From an uncultured Muribaculum sp. (GTDB lineage: Bacteria > Bacteroidota > Bacteroidia > Bacteroidales > Muribaculaceae), in the NCBI GenBank assembly GCA_910587665.1, contig CAJUMZ010000016.1, positions 9,248 to 73,247 of the forward strand: a stretch of 64,000 bases of DNA, written 5' to 3'. Numbering within the stretch: the stretch's first letter is position 1; each line of letters starts with the position of its first letter. Below, piece by piece: positions 16,905-26,102 of the stretch. The notes under the pieces were generated by a model, which was given only the letters and a program-made list of their open reading frames with translations, was not told the origin of the DNA and did no database searches. The position numbers and the translations under genes are program-made.

Positions 16905-18608
16905 TTATGCCTGCTTGTATACCTCGATATTGTCAAGGCTGAAATTAGCAATAAATTCGGCATGTTTTGCAACTTCCGACTGGATAAGATTGCAATATAC
17001 CTCTGCGCTGCGGGTAAACGAATCGTTGCGCTGGGCATCCTGAAGCAGGAGATGTCCCATTATGATGTCGGCTGCCATCTCTACCATGCGTCGAGCCATG
17101 AAGTCGACATAAGCCGGCTCTTTGACCGAGGTTACCTTCTCAACAACATCGGCATAAATCTTGGCAAGCTCTATAAGGCGGTTTTTAAGACCCTGAAGTT
17201 CAGGTTTTACTTCCATAGCCTCATACTCTTTGATAAGATTTAGATATGCGCCTGTAGTCACATAGCGTATGGCTGCTACGACCTGAAGCTGAGTTGTACC
17301 CTCATATATAGAGGTGATACGCGCATCACGATACAGGCGTTCGCAAGCATAGTCTTTCATAAAGCCTGAGCCACCATGAATCTGGATACAGTCATAAGCG
17401 TTTTGATTGCAATATTCACTTCCCATTCCCTTGGCAAGAGGAGTGAGTGCATCGGCAATCTTACTGTACTGCTTGGACTCTTTCTTCTCTTCGGGGGTAA
17501 GTGCGCGCTCTTTTGCTATATCGTCGTACACCTTGTAAAGGTCAACATAACGTGCGCACTCATACAAGAGCGAACGAGAAGCGTCAAGTTTGGCTTTCAT
17601 GCTTGAAAGCATCTCGTATACAGCCGGGAACTCAATGATCGCCTTGCCAAACTGCTTACGATCACGAGCATATGCAAGTGCCTCACGATAAGCAAGCTCA
17701 CTTACACCTACCGACTGGGCTGCGATACCGAGACGGGCACCGTTCATAAGCGCCATCACATACTTGATAAGACCAAGTTTGCGTGAGCCTACAAGCTCTG
17801 CCTTGGCATTCTTGTAAACAAGTTCGCAAGTAGGGGAGCCTTTTATACCCATCTTGTTCTCGATACGGCGCACATTTACTCCGCCGTTGCGCTTGTCATA
17901 GATGAACATTGAAAGTCCGCGCCCATCTTTTGTGCCGTCTTCAGAACGGGCAAGTACAAGGTGTATATCGCTGTCTCCGTTGGTGATAAAGCGTTTTACA
18001 CCATTGAGCAGCCACGTGCCGTCGGGCTGTTCGGTAGCCTTGAGCATTACAGACTGGAGGTCGGAACCGGCATCAGGCTCGGTGAGGTCCATTGACATAG
18101 TCTCGCCCTGGCAAACACGCGGGATGTAACGGCTCTTCTGGTCTTCGTTGGCAAATTCGTAAATCGTCTCCGCACAGTCCTGAAGTCCCCACAGGTTTTC
18201 AAATCCGGTGTCGGCACGGCTTACTATGTCAGCGGCCATGATGTAAGGGGTGATCGGGAAGTTCAAGCCACCGTAACGGCGAGGCATAGCCATACCCATA
18301 AGACCTGCCTTACGGCATATTTCAAGATTTTCCTTTGTACCGTCGGCATAAATCACACGACCGTTTTCAACATGAGGACCTTGGTGGTCAACGTCTTCGG
18401 CACGTGATGCAATATGCTCGCCACATACTTCTCCAACTACTTCAAGCACCTTGTCATAGTTGTCCATGGCATCGGCGAAATTAAACGGAGCGTAGTCAAA
18501 TTTCTCCGCATCAGTATAGTTGCGCTCTTTTAAAGCCACAATCTTTTCCATCATAGGATGGGTAAGATGATGCTTAAGATCGGGATTATCAGTATAAAAA
18601 TTAGACAT
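16905..18608 (-). CDS. Acyl-CoA dehydrogenase, long form
   Basis: FAD enzyme of the acyl-CoA dehydrogenase family, 567 residues against about 380 for classical members. The core is recognisable: SMDLTEPDAGSD, KRFITNGDSDIHLVLAR, RKQFGKAIIEFPA, QIHGGSGFMKDYACERLYRD and the SIYEGTTQLQ segment that carries the usual catalytic Glu. A C-terminal extension of about 120 residues is a helical domain also found in other long-form members. The substrate is unknown. It is eight bases after etfA in an operon with both ETF subunits, so electrons should pass to that ETF. Confidence 0.88.
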   Translation of the reverse strand: MSNFYTDNPDLKHHLTHPMMEKIVALKERNYTDAEKFDYAPFNFADAMDNYDKVLEVVGEVCGEHIASRAEDVDHQGPHVENGRVIYADGTKENLEICRKAGLMGMAMPRRYGGLNFPITPYIMAADIVSRADTGFENLWGLQDCAETIYEFANEDQKSRYIPRVCQGETMSMDLTEPDAGSDLQSVMLKATEQPDGTWLLNGVKRFITNGDSDIHLVLARSEDGTKDGRGLSMFIYDKRNGGVNVRRIENKMGIKGSPTCELVYKNAKAELVGSRKLGLIKYVMALMNGARLGIAAQSVGVSELAYREALAYARDRKQFGKAIIEFPAVYEMLSSMKAKLDASRSLLYECARYVDLYKVYDDIAKERALTPEEKKESKQYSKIADALTPLAKGMGSEYCNQNAYDCIQIHGGSGFMKDYACERLYRDARITSIYEGTTQLQVVAAIRYVTTGAYLNLIKEYEAMEVKPELQGLKNRLIELAKIYADVVEKVTSVKEPAYVDFMARRMVEMAADIIMGHLLLQDAQRNDSFTRSAEVYCNLIQSEVAKHAEFIANFSLDNIEVYKQA

Positions 18609-18616
18609 TGTAGTTG

Positions 18617-19645
18617 CTACTTAGAGTTTTTCTTGTAATATTTTATGAGCTTCGGCACGATATCCTCGACATTGCCGGTGATTACATAATCGGCGATTGT
18701 ATTGATAGGTGCATTGGGATCATTGTTGATCGAGATTATGATTGCGCTCTCCTGCATTCCGGCAATATGCTGGATCTGTCCGGAGATACCGCAAGCGATA
18801 TAAAGTTTCGGGCGCACGGTGACTCCTGTCTGTCCGATCTGTCGGTCATGTTCGGCAAAACCGGCATCGACTGCAGCACGTGACGCACCGACTTCTCCGC
18901 CGAGTGTATTGGCAAGGTCAAACAAAAGGTCAAATCCTTCTTTACTTCCCATGCCGTAACCTCCGGCAACAATAATCGGGGAGTTTTTGATGTTGACTTT
19001 CGATTTCTCGATATGACGGTCGATGATTTCAACTACAAAGTCTTCCGGCTTGACATATTTGGATGCGTCAAGATTTATGATCTCTCCTTTATAAGCGGGA
19101 TCTTTTATCTCTTTTTTCATCACACCCTCACGCACGGTTGCCATCTGAGGGCGGCACTCCGGATTGACGATAGTTGCAACGATGTTTCCACCGAAAGCGG
19201 GGCGTATCTGATACAGGAGGTCAGTATATTCCTTGCCGGTCTTGGGATCTTTGTGATCTCCGATTTCAAGTGCCGTACAATCGGCGGTAAGACCGCTGTG
19301 AAGGCAAGATGACACACGGGGACCAAGGTCACGACCTATACATGTGGCACCCATAAGGCATATCTGCGGCTTAATCTCTTTGAAGAGGTTGATAAGCACA
19401 GCGGCATGGGGATTGGAGGTATATGGATAAAGACGCTTGTCTTCGACTTTGTATACAGTGTCGACTCCATAGGGGAGTACCTGCTTCTCAATGTCAGCAA
19501 GATTGTCGCCGATTATAACGGCTTCAAGCTTTACCCCCAACCGATCAGCGAGCACACGCCCTTTTGTAAGAAGCTCAAGGCTCACATCGGCTACTTTGCC
19601 GTCTTCGTATTCGCAATATACGATTAAATTATTATTGTCGGTCAT
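18617..19645 (-). CDS. etfA: Electron transfer flavoprotein alpha subunit
   Basis: A 342-residue FAD-binding ETF alpha (FixB family). The N-terminal domain includes AAVLINLFKEIKPQICLMGAT. The C-terminal FAD domain has IIVAGGYGMGSKEGFDLL, GASRAAVDAGFA, IGQTGVTVRPKLYIACGISG and SIIINNDPNAP-like ISINNDPNAPI. It pairs with etfB 12 bases upstream. It accepts electrons from the acyl-CoA dehydrogenase encoded next. Whether this ETF is of the bifurcating type cannot be settled by eye. Confidence 0.94.
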   Translation of the reverse strand: MTDNNNLIVYCEYEDGKVADVSLELLTKGRVLADRLGVKLEAVIIGDNLADIEKQVLPYGVDTVYKVEDKRLYPYTSNPHAAVLINLFKEIKPQICLMGATCIGRDLGPRVSSCLHSGLTADCTALEIGDHKDPKTGKEYTDLLYQIRPAFGGNIVATIVNPECRPQMATVREGVMKKEIKDPAYKGEIINLDASKYVKPEDFVVEIIDRHIEKSKVNIKNSPIIVAGGYGMGSKEGFDLLFDLANTLGGEVGASRAAVDAGFAEHDRQIGQTGVTVRPKLYIACGISGQIQHIAGMQESAIIISINNDPNAPINTIADYVITGNVEDIVPKLIKYYKKNSK

Positions 19646-19657
19646 GTCAGTCAGTAT

Positions 19658-20530
19658 TTAGCCAATTGTATGGTTAGCAATGAGTTCTTTTACAAGGTTT
19701 TCAATCTCGGTATCATTGTTCTCTATAGTGAGGCTCTCCTTGGCGGTAAACACTACATTTTCGATAGCTTTCACTTTGGTAGGAGAACCGGGAAGACCGA
19801 TCTGCTCGGGATCAGCATCAACATATGCCGCGCTCCATTCCTGAAGATTTAGATAGGGGCGAGCGTCAACAATAGCCTTCAACTCATCGGAAAGCTTCTG
19901 TTTCTCCGAGGGAGAAACAGCATACTTGTATTTCTGTATGCGACGCGCGTTGCGTGGACGACATTCAGCAGCCGAACCGTTGACTGTCACAACGCAGGGG
20001 AGGGGGGCAACAACTGTCTCAACACCCGATTCAAGACGACGCTTTACTGTAACTTTGCCATCCTTTAAGTCAAGGATTTCTTCAGCATATGTAACCTGCG
20101 GCAATCCGAGCTTCTCTGCGATCTGCGGACCTACCTGTGCGGTATCACCGTCAATAGCCTGGCGACCTCCGAGGATTATGTCGAAGTTGCCGAATTTCTT
20201 GACGGCCTGGGCAAGTGAATAAGAAGTGGCAAGAGTATCCGCGCCACCAAGGACACGGTCGGTAAGAACGATGCCGGTATCAGCACCGCGATAAATTGCT
20301 TCACGGATAATTTCAGATGCACGCGGAAGTCCCATTGTGAGAAGGGTGATTGTCGAGCCGGGATTCGCATCTTTCAGACGAAGAGCCTGCTCAAGTGCGT
20401 TCAGGTCCTCCGGGTTGAAGATAGCCGGCAGCGCGGCACGATTGATCGTGCCGTCTTCCTTCATGGCATCTTTGCCCACATTACGGGTGTCAGGCACCTG
20501 CTTTGCGAGCACAATGATGTTTAAACTCAT
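19658..20530 (-). CDS. etfB: Electron transfer flavoprotein beta subunit
   Basis: ETF beta (FixA family), 290 residues. It starts MSLNIIVLAKQVPDTRNVG and has RAALPAIFNPEDLNALEQAL, GRQAIDGDTAQVGPQIAEKLG, and VKRRLESGVETV with PLPCVVTVNG, the AMP or second-FAD binding region. It is first in a three-gene operon from a good promoter at 20582-20613. Confidence 0.94.
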   Translation of the reverse strand: MSLNIIVLAKQVPDTRNVGKDAMKEDGTINRAALPAIFNPEDLNALEQALRLKDANPGSTITLLTMGLPRASEIIREAIYRGADTGIVLTDRVLGGADTLATSYSLAQAVKKFGNFDIILGGRQAIDGDTAQVGPQIAEKLGLPQVTYAEEILDLKDGKVTVKRRLESGVETVVAPLPCVVTVNGSAAECRPRNARRIQKYKYAVSPSEKQKLSDELKAIVDARPYLNLQEWSAAYVDADPEQIGLPGSPTKVKAIENVVFTAKESLTIENNDTEIENLVKELIANHTIG

Positions 20531-20581
20531 GACTTTTAGATATTAGATAGTTATTTGTTACTATATTTTGGTTTATCTCTA

Positions 20582-20613
20582 CAAAGATAATGTTTTAGAC
20601 TATTATGTCCAAA
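20582..20613 (-). promoter_or_regulatory. Promoter for the etfB operon
   Basis: Minus strand: TTTG (20613-20610), 20 bp, then a perfect TATCTTTG (20589-20582). Confidence 0.8.
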
Positions 20614-20632
20614 CGATTGGTGACAAATCGCG

Positions 20633-22036
20633 TCAATCGAAGCTTGAGCCGTCAAAACAATGGGTACATATCTTGCATTTTGGTAACCCAATCGCCTTGA
20701 CTATTGTCTCGATTGAATTGAAACGCAGCGACGTAAGGCCAAGCTGCTGTCGGATGCGCTCAACCATAGCCTTGTACTTTGGAGAGTCGGTTGTGGCATA
20801 TTCGGCAAGATCCTTGCCGGCATCGCCTTCAAGCTCCTGGATGACACGACGCGTGATAAGCTCCATCTCACTTTTTGATGCGGTGAAATTGATATATTTG
20901 CAAGGATAAATCAGAGGCGGACAGCTGATACGTATGTGCACCTCCTTCGCTCCGCAGTCAAACAGGTCTTTCACATTGTCGCGCAACTGAGTGCCTCTAA
21001 CAATTGAATCGTCACAAAATATCACCTTCTTGTCGTAAAGAAGCGCGCGGTTGGGAATCAATTTCATTTTCGCCACAAGCTCGCGTCGTTCCTGGGTGCT
21101 TGGTGTAAAGCTGCGCGGCCATGTGGGGGTGTATTTCACGATACCGCGCTTATATGGTACATTCTTGCCCTCAGCATATCCGAGCGCCATGCCTATGCCG
21201 GAATCAGGCACGGCACTTACAAAGTCCACTTCCGTGTCATCGTTTTTGCCCATTTCAAGCCCTGAGTCATAGCGCATGAGGTCTACGTTGCGGTTTTCAT
21301 ACTCGCATACCGGATACCCGTAATATGTCCATAAAAACGCGCAGATCTGCATCTCTTCCTCAGGGGCTTTCAACTGCTTTATGGAATCTGCCTTTATTTC
21401 CACAATTTCCGCAGGCCCGACATTATAGCATACCTCAAATCCAAGATTGGGAAATGCGCAGGTCTCACTTGTGGCGGCGTGCGCGCCATCTTTTTTACCG
21501 ATGATAATCGGGGTTCTGCCAAGACGGTCACGGGCGGCGATTATACTGTCTTCCGTGAGGAGCAGCATCGAGCATGAGCCTTTTACGCGCCTGTATACAT
21601 TCTCTATTCCCGAAACATAATCGGTGCCTTCGCTTATGAGGGCGGCGATCATTTCCGTGGGATTGATGATGTCATAGCTGTGTTCACAGAAGTGATGACC
21701 TTTTGCCAGCAGCTCTTTTTCAAGCGATGAGATATTGTTGATACGACCGACTGTAACTATTGCAAACTTGCCAAGATGGCAGTTGACAATAATAGGTTGG
21801 GCATCGGTGTCACTAATGACACCGATGCCCACTTTGCCGGAGAAATCTTTCAGGTCACCTTCAAATTTTGACCTGAAATAAGAGTTTTCAATGTTATGGA
21901 TAGAGCGGGTAAACACGCCGTTGTTACAAGTCGCAATTCCGGCACGTTTTGTGCCCATGTGGGAATTATAGTCAACTCCATAGAATAGCTCGTTGATACA
22001 CTCGTCATGTTTCGCTACACCAAAAAAACCTCCCAT
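20633..22036 (-). CDS. PurF-like amidophosphoribosyltransferase paralogue without the catalytic cysteine
   Basis: A 467-residue protein with the full PurF architecture: an N-terminal Ntn glutaminase fold (to about 230), then a phosphoribosyltransferase domain with the PRPP loop VIFCDDSIVRGTQ and the ending CKICTHCFDGSS. In PurF the residue after the initiator Met is the Cys nucleophile (MCGI...). Here the protein starts MGGFFGVAK, so that position is Gly. The glutaminase should therefore be dead and the enzyme, if active, would need free ammonia or a partner. I recall similar MGGFFG proteins in other Bacteroides, so it is likely a conserved paralogue rather than a sequencing error. It lies 23 bases after purL. 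Confidence 0.85.
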   Translation of the reverse strand: MGGFFGVAKHDECINELFYGVDYNSHMGTKRAGIATCNNGVFTRSIHNIENSYFRSKFEGDLKDFSGKVGIGVISDTDAQPIIVNCHLGKFAIVTVGRINNISSLEKELLAKGHHFCEHSYDIINPTEMIAALISEGTDYVSGIENVYRRVKGSCSMLLLTEDSIIAARDRLGRTPIIIGKKDGAHAATSETCAFPNLGFEVCYNVGPAEIVEIKADSIKQLKAPEEEMQICAFLWTYYGYPVCEYENRNVDLMRYDSGLEMGKNDDTEVDFVSAVPDSGIGMALGYAEGKNVPYKRGIVKYTPTWPRSFTPSTQERRELVAKMKLIPNRALLYDKKVIFCDDSIVRGTQLRDNVKDLFDCGAKEVHIRISCPPLIYPCKYINFTASKSEMELITRRVIQELEGDAGKDLAEYATTDSPKYKAMVERIRQQLGLTSLRFNSIETIVKAIGLPKCKICTHCFDGSSFD

Positions 22037-22059
22037 ATAAATCCAGATAATATATGTAT

Positions 22060-25000
22060 TTATTTCTTGTTGATTGTCTTTTCAATCCATTTGCGAGCGT
22101 TGACAAATGCTTCTATCCATGGTGTCACCTCGTTACTCTTGTGTGATTCAGGATAGTAGCCACACTGCCACGGGAAGAGAGAACGTTCAGGGTGGGGCAT
22201 CATGGCAAGATGGCGACCGTCGGCTGAGGCGATACCCGCTATGGAATAGCGCGAGCCGTTGGGATTACCGGGATATGAGGAGTAATTGTACTTCGCCACG
22301 ACATTATATTTTGACAATGGCTCGGGAAGATTGAACTTGCCTTCACCGTGGGCAACCCAGATTCCGATTTTAGAGCCTGACAGCGAGCCGAGCATCACTG
22401 AATTGTTCTCAGGAATAGAGAGCCCGAGGAACTGAGACTCAAACTTATGGGATATATTGTGTTCCATTGTCGCCTTTCGGTCGTGCTCGGGATTAATCAG
22501 ATTCAGCTCGATCATAAGCTGGCAACCGTTGCATATACCGAGGCTCAATGTATCGTCACGCTTATAGAATCTTTCAAGGGTAGTTTTTGCTTTTTCATTC
22601 CAAAGGAATCCTCCGGCCCAGCCTTTTGCCGAACCAAGCACATCGGAATTGGAGAATCCGCCGCAGAACACTATCATGTTTACATCGTCAAGGGTTTCCC
22701 TGCCTGACATAAGGTCAGTCATGTGCACATCCTTGACATCAAATCCTGCGACATATAGAGAATATGCCATTTCTCGGTCACTGTTGACACCTTTTTCACG
22801 GATGATTGCAGCGCGTATGCCACTCTTTCCGTCGCGTCTCAGCGACAGCCCCATTGATTTGAGTTTTCCGTCAAAACCTTTGGGGAAACGATACCTTATT
22901 GGCTGCTTCTTGTAATTTTCAAAACGCTCAAGCGCACATTTCTTTCCGCTCTGCACCGAATCCATGAGATAGGAAGAATAGAACCATGTGTCACGAAGCT
23001 GATCTATGAAAAGAAGCCTTTCGTTGCCGTCATGGCTTATCTCAATGACCCTTTCCTTAGAGGGGACACCGATCGCACAATAACGCGCGCCTGCATCGTC
23101 AAGCACTTTTTCAACTTTTTCCGCCTTAGAATCGGCGACCTGAATTACAAGGGCGGGGTTTTCAGAGAAAAGTATCTTTACAAGATCAGTCTCTCCAATT
23201 GCCTCAAATGCGTCGGCATTAAACTCAATGCCACCGTTTACATTGGCAAAACACATCTCAAGCAGGGTGGTGACAAGACCTCCTGCCGACACGTCATGGG
23301 CGGCAAGAAGCGATTTACCCTTAACGAGTTTCTGCACGGCGTCAAATGTCTTCACAAACTGTGCCGGATCCTTGACAGTCGGCACTTCTTTACCGAGACG
23401 GTTAAGGGTCTGAGCCAATGCTGAACCACCAAGCATCATCCGCTCTCCGGAGAAGTCTATATAATATAATGTGGATTTCTTGGGTTGAAGCACAGGGGAG
23501 ACAGTCTTTTTCACGTCGCTTACCTCTCCTGCGGCTGATATAATCACCGTACCGGGGGCAAACACCTTGTCATCACCATACTTCTGGGTCATGGAAAGAC
23601 TGTCTTTACCGGTGGGTATGTTTATGCCAAGGGCGCATGCAAAATCACTGCACGCTTCAACGGCACGATATAATGCCGCATCTTCACCCGGATTCTTGCA
23701 CGGCCACATCCAGTTTGCACTCAGAGAGACACCTTTTATGCCGTCACTCAGCGGAGCCATGACAATGTTGGTAAGAGCTTCCGCAACAGCGATTACAGAG
23801 CCTTTAGCCGAGTCGACAAGGGCTGTCTGTGGCGCATGTCCTATCGAGGTGGCGATACCTGCCTTGCCTTTGTAATCAAGCGCCACTACACCGCAATCGC
23901 TCAACGGCAACTGGATTTCGCCCTGACATTGCTGACGGGCGATCTTTCCGGTCACGGAGCGGTCTACCTTATTGGTGAGCCAATCTTTGCAGGCAACGGC
24001 TTCAAGTCCGAGTACATCGACAACATATTCGTTTATCTTGGCTTCGTCATATTCCACATCTTTATATGTAGTGACAACGGTATTGTCGTTCATCACCGTC
24101 TTTGGCGAATTGCCAAACATATCAGCCATCGCAAGGTCAATAGGTTTGATTCCGTCAGGCTGCTCAAATACAAAGTGGTCATCGCCGGTGGTTTCACCGA
24201 CAACATAGAACGGAGCACGCTCACGTTCGGCAACACGGCGCACATACTCGATGTCGTCAGTCTTAAGCACCATACCCATACGCTCCTGACTCTCATTGCC
24301 GACAATCTCTTTTGCCGAAAGGGTCTTGTCGCCTATAGGCAACGAGCCGATTTCAATTTTTCCTCCGGTTGATTCCACAAGCTCCGACAGTGCATTAAGA
24401 TGACCGCCGGCACCATGGTCGTGGATGGAAATTATAGGGTTATTGTCGCTTTCTGCAAGAGCACGGATCACGTTGCTGACACGCTTCTGCATCTCCGGGT
24501 TGGCACGCTGTACGGCATTAAGCTCGATTGAGTTGTCATACTGACCTGTCTCTACCGAAGAGACAGCACCACCACCCATGCCGATACGATAGTTGTCGCC
24601 ACCCATAACCACGACTTTCTCTCCGGCCATGGGTTCGCCTTTTATCGCATCTTTCTTTGCCGCAAAGCCTACGCCGCCGGCAAGCATGATTACTTTGTCG
24701 TAGGCATACTTCTTTCCATTCTCGTCATGCTCGAATGTCAGAAGCGAACCGCAGATAAGCGGCTGTCCAAACTTGTTGCCAAAGTCCGATGCACCGTTTG
24801 ATGCCTTTATAAGTATGTCGCATGGAGTCTGATATAGCCATGCACGAGGATCCATCATCATTTCCCACCGGTGTTCAGGAGTCATGCGCGGATATGATGT
24901 CATGTATACAGCAGTACCGGCAATGGGAAGGCTTGCCTTTCCGCCGCCAAGACGGTCGCGGATTTCTCCGCCGGTGCCGGTTGCCGCACCATTAAACGGC

Positions 25001-25767
25001 TCCACCGTAGTGGGAAAGTTGTGGGTCTCGGCTTTCAGGGATATAACCGTATCGACATCCTTTATGTCAAAATAGTCGGGTCTGTCGGGATTCACAGGAT
25101 AAAACTGATCAACCTTCGGCCCTTTTATAAAGGCGACATTATCCTTATAAGCAGAGACAAGTTTGTTGGGATTTACCTGCGATGTTTTCTTTATGAGTTT
25201 AAAGAGAGATGACGGCTTTTCCTCTCCGTCGATAATGAATGTGCCGTTGAAAATCTTATGACGGCAATGCTCTGAGTTGACCTGCGAAAAGCCGAATACC
25301 TCACTGTCGGTAAGCGGGCGACCGAGCTTTTTGCTGAGGTCACGAAGATATTGCTCCTCGTCAGGGCTCAGGGCAAGTCCCTCTTTTTTATTGTATTCTG
25401 AAATGTCTTCTATATATACTATAGGGTCCGGAGTCTTTGCCACCGCAAAAATCTTGCTGTTCAAGCCTTCGTAAACGCGTTGCAGCATCTTGTCAAATTC
25501 CGGCTTCTCGGCATTGGTGCGCCAAAACTCCTCGATTCTTGTGATTCCGGAAAGCCCCATATTCTGAGTGATTTCCACTGCGTTTGTACTCCAGGGTGTG
25601 ATCATCTCGCGTCGTGGACCGACAAAACGACCTTTGAGCGAAGTTGATGACAAGGGGGTGGCGCCGCCAAAGAGCCATGACAGCTTTTTAAGGTCATCGT
25701 CGCTGAACCGCTGGGATGTCTCTACAGCGATAATCTGACCGGCACCTTTTTTAAAGAAAACAACCAT
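22060..25767 (-). CDS. purL: PurL, phosphoribosylformylglycinamidine synthase (large, single-chain form)
   Basis: Fourth step of purine synthesis (FGAR to FGAM). At 1235 residues it is the single-chain form that fuses the ATP-dependent AIRS-like halves to a glutaminase. Seen: FGFSQVNSEHCRH and KAETHNFPTTVEPFNGAATG in the first half, IPTGKDSLSM and AAHDVSAGGLVTTLLEM in the second, and at the C-terminus the glutaminase Cys in LGICNGCQLM with the His/Glu pair in MMPHPERS. It heads an apparent two-gene operon with the PurF-like gene and has its own promoter. Confidence 0.97.
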   Translation of the reverse strand: MVVFFKKGAGQIIAVETSQRFSDDDLKKLSWLFGGATPLSSTSLKGRFVGPRREMITPWSTNAVEITQNMGLSGITRIEEFWRTNAEKPEFDKMLQRVYEGLNSKIFAVAKTPDPIVYIEDISEYNKKEGLALSPDEEQYLRDLSKKLGRPLTDSEVFGFSQVNSEHCRHKIFNGTFIIDGEEKPSSLFKLIKKTSQVNPNKLVSAYKDNVAFIKGPKVDQFYPVNPDRPDYFDIKDVDTVISLKAETHNFPTTVEPFNGAATGTGGEIRDRLGGGKASLPIAGTAVYMTSYPRMTPEHRWEMMMDPRAWLYQTPCDILIKASNGASDFGNKFGQPLICGSLLTFEHDENGKKYAYDKVIMLAGGVGFAAKKDAIKGEPMAGEKVVVMGGDNYRIGMGGGAVSSVETGQYDNSIELNAVQRANPEMQKRVSNVIRALAESDNNPIISIHDHGAGGHLNALSELVESTGGKIEIGSLPIGDKTLSAKEIVGNESQERMGMVLKTDDIEYVRRVAERERAPFYVVGETTGDDHFVFEQPDGIKPIDLAMADMFGNSPKTVMNDNTVVTTYKDVEYDEAKINEYVVDVLGLEAVACKDWLTNKVDRSVTGKIARQQCQGEIQLPLSDCGVVALDYKGKAGIATSIGHAPQTALVDSAKGSVIAVAEALTNIVMAPLSDGIKGVSLSANWMWPCKNPGEDAALYRAVEACSDFACALGINIPTGKDSLSMTQKYGDDKVFAPGTVIISAAGEVSDVKKTVSPVLQPKKSTLYYIDFSGERMMLGGSALAQTLNRLGKEVPTVKDPAQFVKTFDAVQKLVKGKSLLAAHDVSAGGLVTTLLEMCFANVNGGIEFNADAFEAIGETDLVKILFSENPALVIQVADSKAEKVEKVLDDAGARYCAIGVPSKERVIEISHDGNERLLFIDQLRDTWFYSSYLMDSVQSGKKCALERFENYKKQPIRYRFPKGFDGKLKSMGLSLRRDGKSGIRAAIIREKGVNSDREMAYSLYVAGFDVKDVHMTDLMSGRETLDDVNMIVFCGGFSNSDVLGSAKGWAGGFLWNEKAKTTLERFYKRDDTLSLGICNGCQLMIELNLINPEHDRKATMEHNISHKFESQFLGLSIPENNSVMLGSLSGSKIGIWVAHGEGKFNLPEPLSKYNVVAKYNYSSYPGNPNGSRYSIAGIASADGRHLAMMPHPERSLFPWQCGYYPESHKSNEVTPWIEAFVNARKWIEKTINKK

Positions 25768-25803
25768 ATGGTGATTCAGTTATTAAGTGATTGGTTTAGG
25801 CTG

Positions 25804-25835
25804 CAAAATTAGTAAAAATCGCCATAACTTTACAA
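25804..25835 (-). promoter_or_regulatory. Promoter for purL
   Basis: Minus strand: TTG (25835-25833), 21 bp, then a perfect TAATTTTG (25811-25804); leader about 35 nt. Confidence 0.7.
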
Positions 25836-25880
25836 TAAACCCGGCAAAATATCCCGCATGCCGACGTACTTTTATCTCAT

Positions 25881-25894
25881 ACGTTTCTCAACGT
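25881..25894. promoter_or_regulatory. Palindrome in the purL-tig gap, candidate activator site
   Basis: ACGTT, four bases, AACGT. It lies about 150 bp upstream of the sigma-54 element at 26047, a distance at which enhancer-binding proteins often bind. The rest of the 335-base gap (25768-26102) holds the purL promoter, two tig promoters and no gene. Confidence 0.3.
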
Positions 25895-25979
25895 CGACTA
25901 TTCCAGCCCGTTATTATAGGCTGATTTCAATATATTATCAATCTAAGATATGTAAGGCGCAATTTAGTCATGGTCATTA

Positions 25980-26011
25980 TTTGTGATTTTATCATATTAT
26001 ATATAATTTTG
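25980..26011 (+). promoter_or_regulatory. Housekeeping promoter for tig
   Basis: TTTG (25980-25983), 20 bp, then a perfect TAATTTTG (26004-26011). The leader to the tig ATG is about 85 nt. Confidence 0.75.
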
Positions 26012-26046
26012 CAGCCGTAAAGTGAAGAGTGTGCCTTTAACTGTTT

Positions 26047-26063
26047 TTGGCACGACTTTTGCA
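26047..26063 (+). promoter_or_regulatory. Sigma-54 (RpoN) type -24/-12 promoter before tig
   Basis: TTGGCACGACTTTTGCA matches the classic RpoN consensus YTGGCACGRNNNTTGCW at every defined position. A start near 26075 would leave about 28 nt before the ATG. It lies downstream of a normal housekeeping promoter, so tig may have two promoters. Confidence 0.6.
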
Positions 26064-26102
26064 GTATGTCAGACGTTATAATAGATAATCATGCTTTAAA
26101 TT

